This document shows positions 63,101-63,855 of a DNA stretch of 64,000 nucleotides, in pieces. This DNA is from Nectonema munidae (Eukaryota; Nematomorpha; Nectonematoida; Nectonematidae). Under the pieces are notes generated by a model that ran no database searches, was not told where the DNA came from, and was given only the letters and a program-made list of their open reading frames with translations. Position numbers and translations under genes: made by a program. Within the stretch, counting starts at the first letter, position 1. Every line of letters starts with the position of its first letter. The stretch is taken from contig JAUIRK010000101.1 of the NCBI GenBank assembly GCA_030549495.1, positions 682,001 to 746,000 on the forward strand. The letters are read 5' to 3'.

Positions 63101-63855
63101 TTATACGCTAAATGTGGTCTCAACATGATGTGTAAGATCATTAACTCTGAACCCAAATGCCTTTGTTATCCTGGTTTTTCACAAATTCACATCAATACTT
63201 GCGAAAGTAATTATTATTTCTAATTCTTATCATACGTTACACTTTTTCGACATCTATACAAAAATGAGAACTTAAATCATTCAACGAACATAGGATAGTC
63301 GTTTCGTATCGACAGTAACTTAGTTAATAATTGATATTTAATTTAATAGATAAATCAAATATTAATAATTGATTTGTTTCAGTATAGAATTATTTATTTC
63401 AATAATACTATTTAATTAAGTAACAATCTAACTGTCTAAGTACCTGAGTCTTTTCATTGATACCTAGAACTGTGATTCAGCTATATTACATGGCTCTAGA
63501 AAATTATTTCTGGCCATACTTGTGCATATCATATCGAATATTATTATGTTACATTTAACAAGAAAGACGTACCTAATTTATTGAGCAACTGTGGTGTTTA
63601 TTTACTTTACAAGTTTTATGAATATACATAAAAATATTGTACATACATATAAAACATCTATAATGCTAATGAAAAATTTACCAACATATTAAGCTTTTGT
63701 ATTAAATTTTGATTTTATTTATGTAAAAAAATTTAGAATCCAAAAAGTATCATGTTTTCATTAAAATTAAAGAACACAAAATGCCAAAAATCTCAAAATT
63801 ACAACACTCCTCTTCCTTTTCCACCCAAAATTTGACCTTAGAAGCAAGCAAAGGG
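2947..63855 (+). CDS. giant SEA/EGF multidomain extracellular protein gene (29 exons in window, incomplete at both ends)
   Basis: Span of one gene assembled from 29 exons, listed separately below. Every junction is GT-AG and the phases agree at all 28 introns; the joined exons give 2127 codons without a stop. Order: SEA domains (residues about 1-850), 16 EGF modules including one half module (about 850-1560), three SEA domains (about 1560-1940), a charged Ser/Thr-rich linker (about 1940-2050), one EGF, and the start of a further SEA. SEA domains are extracellular folds of mucin-like and matrix proteins; EGF modules are disulphide-bonded spacers or binding units, so the product should pass through the secretory pathway. 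No signal peptide, transmembrane segment or stop codon belonging to it was found, so its start and anchor lie outside the window. No named orthologue is recognised. The domain calls rest on spacing of hydrophobic residues and cysteines read by eye. Confidence 0.85.
3191..6537 (+). other. intron 1 (3.3 kb)
   Basis: Donor gtaagatt; acceptor at the end of a pyrimidine-rich tract (about 6479-6530) finishing ...gaatttag. Mostly very AT-rich sequence with no recognised repeat. A less AT-rich stretch at about 5530-5950 has no recognised coding or repeat content. Confidence 0.6.
6538..6662 (+). CDS. exon 2: first half of SEA domain 2
   Basis: 125 nt, phase 1 in and phase 0 out, exactly the length and phases of exon 4. 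It encodes the linker and first helix ending SAQFTRVASKFSAI, then donor gtaagtat. An ATG at 6471 opens the same frame and would give a signal-peptide-like start (MKIFSPIFFILLVSY...), with an in-frame stop 24 bp upstream of it. I prefer the splice acceptor at 6536-6537. The hydrophobic stretch is the translation of a T/C-rich acceptor tract, and the phase-1 acceptor joins exon 1 perfectly. If the ATG were used, the main gene would start here and exon 1 would belong to a different gene. Confidence 0.7.
9927..9994 (-). repeat. SINE tail fragment, minus orientation (family 2)
   Basis: Read on the minus strand this is the 3' part of the SINE at 33303-33457: tacaagcg..gaattgtg, then tcgatgaaaaca, ending in repeats of TTTACC. 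The tRNA-like head is missing. It ends next to the piggyBac-type MITE at about 10035. Confidence 0.75.
10035..10164. mobile_element. piggyBac-type MITE, subfamily B copy 3
   Basis: The right end GGTCGTTAACGGATTAA closes with TTAA (10165-10168). The left end is eroded (GGTTATCGACCA). Inside lies an 18-bp perfect palindrome AGTCGACATATGTCGACT (10050-10067), followed by the family core ending ATCTTCTGCTTT...ATATCGTCTGATTATTC. The core matches the copies at 22403-22521 and 22584-22715 and, in its right half, those at 57907 and 60225. Confidence 0.75.
10275..10440. repeat. copy 1 of a roughly 160-bp interspersed repeat
   Basis: Shares near-identical blocks with 12343-12510: ataaatcaataatgactg, atttaatacttggttc, a run of taattaattaaatagcactc, and tgattatcccacacacttac followed by ttttcgtatttacatatttt. 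The second copy lies inside the hAT-type element at 11918-12755, so this is a segment of the same family or a local duplication. Confidence 0.7.
11500..11728. mobile_element. 5' part of a hAT-type MITE (truncated)
   Basis: Begins CAGTGTTTCCCCAACTGGGA and runs parallel to the complete element at 38779-39102 for about 220 bp: shared blocks are ttttcgggggtaat, gagaaaaagaagttaataat, attgcggtacctgg and gtatgtaatgtt. The match stops near 11728 and no partner 3' end of this family is present. Confidence 0.7.
11918..12755. mobile_element. hAT-type non-autonomous element, 838 bp
   Basis: The left end CAGTAGTTCTCAAAGTGGGC and right end AAAGTTTGAGAAACACTG form hAT-like terminal inverted repeats. Flanking octamers ATCTTGTA (11910-11917) and ATCTTGTT (12756-12763) agree at 7 of 8 bases, as expected for a slightly aged target duplication. 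No transposase is visible. It carries copy 2 of the repeat also found at 10275-10440. Confidence 0.75.
12343..12510. repeat. copy 2 of the roughly 160-bp repeat, inside a hAT-type element
   Basis: Near-identical to 10275-10440 in the blocks listed there, with small differences (for example cgcaaaaagcgaa here against cggaaaaaacaaa there). It lies wholly inside the element 11918-12755. Confidence 0.7.
13559..13799 (+). CDS. exon 3: second half of SEA domain 2
   Basis: 241 nt, phase 0 in and phase 1 out; acceptor ...tttatttag, donor gtaagata. It encodes IDNIMQEAGYKAYNILTI, the strand FNYTITFANGEH with an NYT glycosylation site, the helix NPAIIANIIDG, and two cysteines in the tail (NCYHRETLC) that most sister domains lack. 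Joined to exon 2 it completes a typical SEA fold pattern. There is no G-S-V-V-V-type self-cleavage site at the strand turn (the sequence is EGIGVLF). Confidence 0.85.
13863..13987 (+). CDS. exon 4: first half of SEA domain 3
   Basis: 125 nt, phase 1 in and phase 0 out, separated from exon 3 by a 63-nt intron. It encodes a linker (ISLELPLSSLNSRKLKWKAE) and the first SEA helix STKEYQKIAQKFEFG, ending at donor gtaaatat. It has the same length and phases as exon 2, which supports exon-pair duplication. Confidence 0.85.
17740..18091 (-). CDS. possible nested gene with an Ig-like exon (uncertain)
   Basis: On the minus strand an ATG at 18091 starts a 20-codon frame, MDKMWCLLLLMMPLSLFL.., that looks like a signal peptide but ends in a stop at 18029-18031. 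Overlapping it in another frame, from about 18039 down to 17831, an open stretch reads ...SLVEVTALCAPTLPL..., then RVKVSMTCQF and LTVSWQKKEA. The C..F...VSWQKK spacing resembles the first half of an immunoglobulin domain. A donor-like G|gtattt and a good acceptor (tctttttttcag) follow, but the joined frame stops almost at once. The local base composition is less AT-rich than the surrounding intron. It may be a real gene with exons I cannot join, or a pseudogene; no function is assigned. Confidence 0.3.
18379..18397. repeat. CAT microsatellite
   Basis: Six consecutive CAT units followed by CAG, inside intron 4 next to the possible nested gene. A short minus-strand frame over it encodes an Asp run, which is probably a by-product of the repeat. 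Confidence 0.8.
22403..22521. mobile_element. piggyBac-type MITE, subfamily B copy 1
   Basis: 119 bp between TTAA (22399-22402) and TTAA (22522-22525). The ends CCGGTTAACGGCCAG and CCAGTCGTTAATGGG are inverted repeats. The core aatcttctgctttacatt, then tatcgtctgattatt, is shared with the other copies. Only one arm of the subterminal palindrome (AGTCGACT) remains. Confidence 0.8.
22584..22715. mobile_element. piggyBac-type MITE, subfamily B copy 2 (inverted relative to copy 1)
   Basis: 132 bp between TTAA at 22580-22583 and TTAA at 22716-22719. The left end CCCGTTAAAGACCAG pairs with the right end read in reverse (TCTGTTAAACGGCGAG). It has a complete 20-bp palindrome AGTCGACTATATAGTCGACT (22680-22699). 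It lies 58 bp from copy 1 in the opposite orientation. Confidence 0.85.
23317..23591. mobile_element. hAT-type MITE with perfect 8-bp target duplication
   Basis: 275 bp. The left end GAGTGCGAATCCAAGAGGGG and the right end CTGGATCCGACACTG are imperfect inverted repeats. They are flanked by identical CCTCAAGT octamers at 23309-23316 and 23592-23599. It is non-coding. Confidence 0.8.
24733..24885 (+). CDS. exon 5: middle of SEA domain 3
   Basis: 153 nt, phase 0 in and out. It follows ...ttttttcttag and encodes IKEIIDSSNLKKYYLDCK and the strand VSLNFDMYFLPSYEG. The donor gtgact is weak but is the only one that keeps frame and domain pattern; reading on hits a stop after about ten codons. Here the second SEA half is itself cut by an extra 65-nt intron, unlike most sister domains. 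Confidence 0.75.
24951..25157 (+). CDS. exon 6: end of SEA domain 3 and start of SEA domain 4
   Basis: 207 nt, phase 0 in and out. It encodes the last SEA helix (LYANLIEIISHNNYKIG, GLKMVKLKN), then a hydrophobic strand FLILLNILRRNNEA and the first helix of the next domain (IYQDFYKDFTNLKTQQLI). The donor is gtatcc. The usual phase-1 intron between adjacent SEA domains is missing here, so two modules are fused in one exon. Confidence 0.8.
25158..26481 (+). other. intron 6 (1.3 kb)
   Basis: AT-rich phase-0 intron splitting SEA domain 4. The part at 26160-26360 has several gttag/ttaggg-like stretches, also present around 14590-14650. No transposon ends were recognised. Confidence 0.6.
26482..26734 (+). 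CDS. exon 7: second half of SEA domain 4
   Basis: 253 nt, phase 0 in and phase 1 out; acceptor ...gtatgttaag, donor gtaagaac. It encodes IKNLFLSSSLSNYFVQAE, the glycosylated strand NYTIALKPTYYG, the helix EDIFNIISDNIIR and TRLYVDPAKEG. It has the same length and phases as exon 13. Codon use is slightly GC-richer than the surrounding intron, as expected for coding sequence. Confidence 0.85.
26735..29676 (+). other. intron 7 (2.9 kb)
   Basis: Phase-1 intron between SEA domains 4 and 5. It contains a tRNA-derived SINE (about 27430-27610). At 28204-28260 a single end resembling a piggyBac-type MITE (TTAACCCTTTCAGGCACAAT) is seen without a partner end. The rest is AT-rich and featureless. Confidence 0.6.
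27430..27610 (+). repeat. tRNA-derived SINE, family 1
   Basis: A pol III type-2 promoter is visible: box A TGGTCTAGTGG (27438-27448) and box B GTTCGATCC (27482-27490). The tRNA-like head is followed by a non-tRNA body (ccttaccatctgtcc, then tttggattcgataccgac). The T-arm does not pair, so it is not a working tRNA gene. Confidence 0.7.
29677..29913 (+). CDS. exon 8: most of SEA domain 5
   Basis: 237 nt, phase 1 in and out. It encodes the opening strand (SMIIQVSGITYEDG), helix 1 (LAYSTLVKKLKEGFGKII) and the central strands (VKSIEIS, ISIDFDILLKSEYK), ending at donor gtatat. This domain lacks the phase-0 intron that splits most others and is instead cut after the central strand. Confidence 0.85.
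29914..30525 (+). other. intron 8 (612 bp)
   Basis: AT-rich phase-1 intron inside SEA domain 5; no repeat or RNA feature recognised. Confidence 0.6.
30526..30740 (+). CDS. exon 9: end of SEA domain 5 and first part of SEA domain 6
   Basis: 215 nt, phase 1 in and phase 0 out. It encodes helix 2 (NYDNVYDEVYKNLVKDKF), IGSLKLSSEI, then the strand YQMIFNVVKRHG and helix 1 of the next domain (NRVSLLFIELSHTFEKG) before donor gtaatc. As in exon 6, two neighbouring SEA modules are joined within one exon. Confidence 0.85.
30850..31345. repeat. cluster of nested inverted repeats (foldback elements)
   Basis: An arm of about 90 bp at 31004-31094 (from cttccattttaaaaacactt to ccatatgtgcctcccc) returns in reverse at 31149-31237. 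The words from gaaaatatttttataaa to tgtgcctccc recur at 31236-31277, and the outer part again in reverse at 31290-31345. A separate inverted pair lies at about 30856-30890 and 30943-30960 (tttttgtaattc and gaattacaaaaa). The block should fold strongly. No target duplication or coding sequence was found. Confidence 0.75.
31760..32110 (-). mobile_element. hAT transposase C-terminal fragment, minus strand (decayed)
   Basis: On the minus strand around 31775-31970 a frame reads NLEIKTVLISKIMSF, then SISMIESAFSALKRVNSRHR. This matches the hAT C-terminal signature (S..E.sFS.LKr.k...R). The surrounding sequence no longer gives a continuous frame and no element ends were identified. Confidence 0.55.
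33303..33457 (+). repeat. tRNA-derived SINE, family 2 (most complete copy)
   Basis: The head contains a box-A-like GGTTAGTTAGATGC and box B GTTCGATCC (33356-33364). The body catagttcgatacaagcg, then caattgtgcc, leads to a tail of repeated TTTACC. The same body and tail occur at 59579-59693 (plus) and 9927-9994 (minus), showing a dispersed family. Confidence 0.75.
34669..34912 (+). CDS. exon 10: second half of SEA domain 6
   Basis: 244 nt, phase 0 in and phase 1 out; acceptor ...tattttag, donor gtaagg. It encodes IWEMIEKLGLKKSIKKVG, the strand INVSFSLFLDKN with an N-glycosylation site, the pair of cysteines in NCYPKCKD, the helix VEKRIYNEIKKNNG and LVISERIL. The turn sequence NGINVSF has Gly but not the Ser needed for SEA self-cleavage. 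Confidence 0.85.
34980..35138 (+). CDS. exon 11: orphan SEA half-domain
   Basis: 159 nt, phase 1 in and out, 67 nt after exon 10. It encodes SQLKVNLKNEALENKFK, VGQAFHENKNFKIFDEV and ETKIKTEK, which aligns with the second half of sister domains (compare LNLTIYLNSKINKNAQ...). No first half precedes it, since exon 10 already ends a domain. It is therefore a lone half or a strongly shortened SEA. Phases are intact, so it can be spliced in or skipped without shifting the frame. Confidence 0.75.
35139..38252 (+). other. intron 11 (3.1 kb) with LINE remnant
   Basis: Phase-1 intron. A minus-strand LINE remnant occupies at least 36300-37600 and gives this intron a purine-rich plus strand. Outside it the sequence is AT-rich with nothing recognised. 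Confidence 0.6.
36300..37600 (-). mobile_element. non-LTR retrotransposon (LINE) reverse-transcriptase remnant
   Basis: Read on the minus strand from about 37580, a frame gives DFEQCYSDDVLFVFNSDSQ, a YADD-box relative (YSDD) of the RT active site. Then come NIGEMIPFFHFLTGFES and, from 37401 down, LYNFIVLPIFQFGILIWGSE and RAFSSTPTRSLEILPNCLPY. The last two match the thumb region of I/Jockey/R1-type LINEs (..YN.iv.P.l.yG...W....rA..tTpt..L..l...P). Further down (36850-36700) FEAECITFLSACDLLLEL may be an RNase H scrap. Several frame changes mark it as dead; the 5' part was not found. Confidence 0.65.
38253..38365 (+). CDS. exon 12: first half of SEA domain 8
   Basis: 113 nt, phase 1 in and phase 0 out; acceptor ...ttttattttag, donor gtaagtct. 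It encodes the opening strand FNLLLSVYTSKFFENLG and the first helix NLIIPHVKKLFIEI. A short (59-nt) phase-0 intron separates it from exon 13, the normal split point of this SEA family. Confidence 0.85.
38425..38677 (+). CDS. exon 13: second half of SEA domain 8 and first cysteine of EGF 1
   Basis: 253 nt, phase 0 in and phase 1 out, same length and phases as exon 7. It encodes VKDALTISPLRYSFNSVK, the strand YLINFTIYLDKSS with an NFT site, the helix QILFHIEEYFKK and the tail FPDLCISN. Its cysteine supplies the first of six for the EGF that continues in exon 14. This is the hinge between the SEA array and the EGF block. Confidence 0.85.
38678..40567 (+). other. intron 13 (1.9 kb)
   Basis: Phase-1 intron within EGF 1. 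Contains the hAT-type MITE at 38779-39102; otherwise AT-rich with no recognised feature. Confidence 0.6.
38779..39102. mobile_element. hAT-type MITE, complete, with perfect 8-bp target duplication
   Basis: 324 bp, from CAGTGTTTCTCAAACTTGGG to AAGTTTGGGAACCACTG, which are good hAT terminal inverted repeats. Identical TGTTAATG octamers lie at 38771-38778 and 39103-39110. Its left two-thirds matches the truncated copy at 11500-11728. It is non-coding. Confidence 0.9.
40568..40865 (+). CDS. exon 14: EGF modules 1, 2 and start of 3
   Basis: 298 nt, phase 1 in and phase 2 out. With the cysteine from exon 13, EGF 1 is completed (DCKYDEVC, RCYCAQGYF, GRC). EGF 2 follows with all six cysteines (YCNPSN..TCGDKKEC..YRCKCAAGF..EQC). 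EGF 3 begins (RCSLQTQNCPQNEVC). The C.C..G[YF] core is the classical EGF hairpin. The donor gtaagc follows TGT AG, giving the only phase-2 exit apart from exon 18. Confidence 0.9.
41911..42310 (+). other. cysteine-rich (zinc-knuckle-like) fossil fragment of unknown element
   Basis: An open stretch contains THCPKCCMIGRTTSNCKN and NICKFCSEPQ, with Cys and His spacing like the tandem zinc knuckles of gag or LINE ORF1 proteins. A second overlapping open stretch follows to 42313. I cannot assign the element family or its ends. It looks broken and old, and is unrelated to the host SEA/EGF exons. Confidence 0.3.
42432..42446. repeat. poly-G run (15 G)
   Basis: An uninterrupted run of 15 G in a very AT-rich intron, the longest G tract in the window. 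A second, interrupted G-rich run lies at about 61359-61380. Confidence 0.9.
42981..43543 (+). CDS. exon 15: EGF modules 3 (end) to 6 and start of 7
   Basis: 563 nt, phase 2 in and phase 1 out, the longest exon. It completes EGF 3 (DCACAENFY..KKC). It then encodes EGF 4 (ECDLETNAGC), EGF 5 (ECNLATNFGC) and EGF 6 (TCNIENNSGC), each with six cysteines, and opens EGF 7 (QCKLGSND). These modules share a start pattern C-x-[LI]-x-x-N-x-G-C that recurs through exon 18 and marks them as repeated copies. EGF 4 has a longer loop between cysteines 3 and 4. The donor is gtatgc. Confidence 0.9.
43737..45088. repeat. composite minisatellite bounded by inverted repeats
   Basis: A 1.35-kb complex. A 19-bp sequence ATCTATTACGTCGTTATTG at 43737-43755 returns exactly in reverse at 45070-45088. 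Between them lie: array A, a 23-bp unit (GAGTCGTAATATTGCAATCA plus att), 14 copies at about 43757-44080; one 20-bp B unit; a second block of 14 A units to about 44423; array B, a 20-bp unit AATTACGTCAATTTTCATTC, about 26 copies to about 44945; and array C, a 21-bp unit, six copies at 44961-45086, which is the A unit in reverse orientation and two bases shorter. Because 20 is not a multiple of 3 and no frame has a stop, array B gives long meaningless open frames. Confidence 0.95.
45749..45891. repeat. foldback repeat (MITE-like)
   Basis: An arm running from agtttcgg through ccttcttcaaagg to gagttatgcatgtactt faces a reversed arm running from acatgcataactcttttctt through ggaaaggcagcc to ccgaaact. 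The two imperfect arms of about 50 bp are separated by about 35 bp. No target duplication was identified, so the class is unknown. Confidence 0.6.
46421..46585 (+). CDS. exon 16: EGF 7 (most) and start of EGF 8
   Basis: 165 nt, phase 1 in and out; acceptor ...tacatttaag, donor gtaatt. It encodes GCRDNEECSIKSGIPTC, then LCSYRYT..SKC, finishing EGF 7. It then opens EGF 8 (TCNLLNSDGCSPNQVCSVIG). The intron cuts both EGFs between the same cysteines, so exon and module boundaries are out of register by half a module. Confidence 0.85.
46586..47459 (+). other. intron 16 (874 bp) with tandem repeats
   Basis: Contains an (ATA)n run (about 47030-47048) and a set of diverged tandem units of roughly 68 bp (47090-47350). 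A word set gtagaaaacaagg..caaagagtg (46995-47030) recurs at 47865-47900 in the next intron. Confidence 0.6.
47090..47350. repeat. diverged tandem repeat, about four units of roughly 68 bp
   Basis: Each unit begins near aaaaatctctttttctttt and continues gcaaatattttataaaaatg, then ttatctaacc..taagcat..ccc. The units are clearly related but diverged, so the array is old. Confidence 0.6.
47460..47765 (+). CDS. exon 17: EGF 8 (end), EGF 9, EGF 10 (most)
   Basis: 306 nt, phase 1 in and out; acceptor ...tattttaag, donor gtagat. It encodes DCKCKSGYREI..LFC (end of EGF 8), EGF 9 (ICANDSSCGPNLKC, ECVCQDGYSY..HHC) and EGF 10 up to HCVSGFKKSTQSN, whose last cysteine lies in exon 18. All cysteines are in place. 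Confidence 0.9.
47766..48215 (+). other. intron 17 (450 bp)
   Basis: AT-rich, ending in a strong poly-T acceptor. Positions 47843-47910 repeat part of 46978-47047 from the previous intron (tagaaaacaag..caaagagtg..gaaagaa..aatataataata). Confidence 0.6.
48216..48387 (+). CDS. exon 18: end of EGF 10, EGF 11, start of EGF 12
   Basis: 172 nt, phase 1 in and phase 2 out; poly-T acceptor, donor gtacac. It supplies the last cysteine of EGF 10 (NCFPS) and EGF 11 in full (ECDKSTINGCSYGQSC, FICLCKDGFHF, DYC), and opens EGF 12 (SCNPFSNE). A 58-nt intron follows. Confidence 0.85.
48446..48600 (+). CDS. exon 19: EGF 12 (rest) and start of EGF 13
   Basis: 155 nt, phase 2 in and phase 1 out. It encodes GCDDETEKCVLSNKQIFQC, YCRKNF..GAC, completing EGF 12. 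It then opens EGF 13 with only its first two cysteines (ACNDSNTIECDENK). The donor gttaat is weak. The next exon in frame does not complete this EGF, so the module is truncated. Confidence 0.8.
49592..49834 (-). mobile_element. piggyBac transposase fragment, minus strand
   Basis: The minus-strand frame ends with DKFAIISEIWEIFLENSRKS, then YVPYPELTIKEKLLQTKARC. This matches the conserved piggyBac (PGBD) stretch DK...iR.iwe.f..n....Y.Pg..lTiDEqL.p..gRC around the second catalytic region. The expected Asp in TiDEqL is Lys here (TIKEKL), and the frame stops just after the RC, so it is a dead fragment. It is a different copy from the element at 51855-54116. Confidence 0.65.
50283..50417. repeat. 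135-bp duplicated segment, copy 1
   Basis: Identical at every base to 51219-51353, at an offset of 936 bp in direct orientation. This copy lies in intron 19; the other spans the end of exon 20 and nearly all of intron 20. Confidence 0.95.
51067..51231 (+). CDS. exon 20: remainder of truncated EGF 13, EGF 14
   Basis: 165 nt, phase 1 in and out; acceptor ...tatttttag, donor gtactt. It begins DYYNTYIGSSEEQKC and then encodes a full EGF 14 (KCNEVIDSFNGCGLNAEC, DIYCKCLDGYKKNELFNC). The last 13 bases of the exon and its donor lie inside the 135-bp duplicated segment. EGF 13 therefore has only three cysteines. Confidence 0.85.
51219..51353. repeat. 135-bp duplicated segment, copy 2 (forms intron 20)
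   Basis: Covers the last 13 bases of exon 20, its 5' splice site and 122 of the 133 bases of intron 20. It is identical to 50283-50417. The intron's last 11 bases and 3' splice site (caatacaacag) lie just outside the duplication. Confidence 0.95.
51365..51544 (+). CDS. exon 21: EGF 15
   Basis: 180 nt, phase 1 in and out. The acceptor ...tacaacag was chosen over the nearby gtcacag because only it restores frame and the EGF start. Joined to exon 20 it reads NCQIDCRLDPSVCGSNANC, then GVCKCLDGYAKNLINQC. A charged tail (DIAQEYTSYSNLEKKTQRE) follows, before donor gtagga. Confidence 0.85.
51607..51831 (+). CDS. exon 22: EGF 16 and first half of SEA domain 9
   Basis: 225 nt, phase 1 in and out, 62 nt after exon 21. 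It encodes DLCDGVQCREHEFC, GLCECEEEYARK..NTC (six cysteines, the last EGF of the block). Directly after this comes a SEA start: strand HVTLNFPVKITHDS and helix MHELKSNLLRDFSK. This is the hinge from the EGF block back to SEA domains. The donor is gtaaga. Confidence 0.9.
51832..55587 (+). other. intron 22 (3.8 kb) with piggyBac element
   Basis: Phase-1 intron splitting SEA domain 9. About 60% is the piggyBac element 51855-54116, in the same orientation as the gene and only 23 bp from the donor. The block 54400-55050 is less AT-rich than its surroundings and has no recognised content. Confidence 0.65.
51855..54116 (+). mobile_element. piggyBac DNA transposon, decayed
   Basis: The right end reads ...GAGCGGGAAAGTG next to TTAA (54117-54120). 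The left end CCCTTTAACGCCGGTGGG is a diverged inverse of it; its flanking TTAA is no longer intact (CTCA). A 20-bp perfect palindrome GTGGGACATATATGTCCCAC lies at 51868-51887 and an imperfect one at 53966-53986. Coding remains in order: an acidic N-terminus near 52450-52530 (SDASDVDYNLDEEDI); a central part near 52845-53025 (SIDEHMISFKSKNF, KWGFKVFCRCSSDDGY); and a 210-codon C-terminal frame (53241-53873) with KWYDNKSVILISNFF, YNQSMDGVYILDQ and a Cys-rich zinc ribbon (CFLCSKRNIENRTNNSCSKC). The catalytic Asp of the usual GVDxxDQ motif is Tyr (GVYILDQ), and a stretch between the N-terminal and central parts is missing, so it should be inactive. Confidence 0.85.
55588..55842 (+). CDS. exon 23: remainder of SEA domain 9
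   Basis: 255 nt, phase 1 in and out; acceptor ...aatttttag, donor gtgatt (weak). It encodes FKNFLTLKTFQKGDVVVDF, the strand FISLNIKVFSDEIK, the helix VQDALLSEFHSNLNKNNG and SESFLVDPKF. The split inside helix 1 differs from the phase-0 split of the N-terminal SEA array. Confidence 0.85.
56747..57637. mobile_element. non-autonomous pogo/Tigger-type (Tc1-mariner) element, 891 bp
   Basis: The left end CAGTAAAACCTTTTTAAGAC, then agccacc, and the right end ggtggccgtctta..AAAGGTTATACTG are inverted repeats. They are flanked by TA dinucleotides at 56745-56746 and 57638-57639. These ends are typical of the pogo/Tigger branch of Tc1-mariner. No transposase frame remains. Confidence 0.8.
57907..58036. 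mobile_element. piggyBac-type MITE, subfamily A copy 1
   Basis: Begins GCCCTTTCGTGACCAG and contains the 18-bp palindrome TGTATCATATATGATACA (57922-57939). It ends TCTGATCACTAAAGGATA. It is nearly identical in its core to the copy at 60225-60354, but its TTAA flanks are eroded. Confidence 0.8.
58103..58378 (+). CDS. exon 24: most of SEA domain 10
   Basis: 276 nt, phase 1 in and out; acceptor ...tattttttcag, donor gtaaga. It encodes the opening strand YYYQIFTLITKFKNYDF, helix 1 (SVYKVIKDLAEKGMQTLF), the strand YVENKLLSVYNG and the central strand FSVFHYLIRLRYDF. There is no phase-0 intron inside helix 1 here. Codon use is less AT-rich than the flanking introns. Confidence 0.85.
58949..58996. 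repeat. copy 1 of a roughly 48-bp dispersed repeat
   Basis: gtcaaacggccaatttggcg, then tagccctcgtgtatatatcg. The same sequence with a few changes stands at 61602-61649 (caaacagccaatttgccg, tagccctcgtgtatttatc). The neighbouring sequences do not obviously align. Confidence 0.65.
59579..59693 (+). repeat. SINE family 2, internally shortened copy
   Basis: The head ggctagacacttgact is followed directly by ctcatagttcgatacaagcg, caattgtgcc, tcgataaaaaca and the TTTACC tail. The central tRNA-like part with box B, present at 33340-33375, is missing. Confidence 0.75.
60225..60354. mobile_element. piggyBac-type MITE, subfamily A copy 2 (intact ends)
   Basis: 130 bp between TTAA (60221-60224) and TTAA (60355-60358). 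The ends CCCTTTCGTGACCAG and CTGGTCACGAAAAGG are inverted repeats. The 18-bp palindrome TGTATCATATATGATACA lies at 60240-60257. The right half (TCTTCTGCTTTTTAATAAAT, then TCTGG) matches subfamily B. There is no coding capacity. Confidence 0.9.
60481..60692 (+). CDS. exon 25: end of SEA domain 10 and first half of SEA domain 11
   Basis: 212 nt, phase 1 in and phase 0 out; acceptor ...gctttttacag, donor gtatat. It encodes helix 2 of domain 10 (ENLEDYLTDAIYSFDRKFG) and NLIISPDG. It then encodes the opening strand SLKFYIKFEKL and first helix NYEEYFKEELKKG of domain 11. The phase-0 exit restores the split point used in the N-terminal array. Confidence 0.85.
60693..61958 (+). other. intron 25 (1.3 kb)
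   Basis: Phase-0 intron. Contains a G-rich run (about 61359-61380) and copy 2 of the short repeat (61602-61649); otherwise AT-rich. Confidence 0.6.
61602..61649. repeat. copy 2 of the roughly 48-bp dispersed repeat
   Basis: Matches 58949-58996 over the words caaac.gccaatttg.cg and tagccctcgtgtat.tatc. Copy 1 lies 2.65 kb upstream in the previous intron. Confidence 0.65.
61959..62166 (+). CDS. exon 26: second half of SEA domain 11
   Basis: 208 nt, phase 0 in and phase 1 out; acceptor ...cgctttag, donor gtaaaa. It encodes LENVFLKSSIAGKVFEIT, the strand ASVQVDLTIFVPKH, the helix REDVIKSLARTVHSNHNR and LTG. It has the same phases and layout as exons 1, 3, 7, 10 and 13. Confidence 0.85.
62167..62625 (+). 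other. intron 26 (459 bp)
   Basis: AT-rich phase-1 intron; nothing recognised. Confidence 0.6.
62626..62945 (+). CDS. exon 27: end of SEA domain 11 and charged Ser/Thr-rich linker
   Basis: 320 nt, phase 1 in and phase 0 out; acceptor ...caacatttaag, donor gtttca (weak). It starts TNLIIDVDKSFNLLPS, the end of the SEA fold. About 90 residues rich in Lys, Glu, Ser and Thr follow (for example RESKTKSTPNLLSETYK, NYYPTTSHGTKEKAINES) with no cysteine and no hydrophobic core. This is probably a disordered, possibly glycosylated spacer. Confidence 0.8.
63014..63206 (+). CDS. exon 28: EGF 17
   Basis: 193 nt, phase 0 in and phase 1 out, 68 nt after exon 27. An acidic stretch (NIDDDFETEDSKEL) is followed by a complete six-cysteine EGF (LCLYAKCGLNMMC, PKCLCYPGF, NTC). 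It is separated from the main EGF block by the SEA domains of exons 22-27. Confidence 0.85.
63207..63736 (+). other. intron 28 (530 bp)
   Basis: AT-rich phase-1 intron; nothing recognised. Confidence 0.6.
63737..63855 (+). CDS. exon 29: first half of SEA domain 12
   Basis: 119 nt, phase 1 in and phase 0 out; acceptor ...aaatttag, donor gtaaat. It encodes SKKYHVFIKIKEHKMPK and the first helix SSFSTQNLTLEASKG. Its phases predict a phase-0 second-half exon beyond 64000, so the gene continues off the right edge. Confidence 0.8.
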
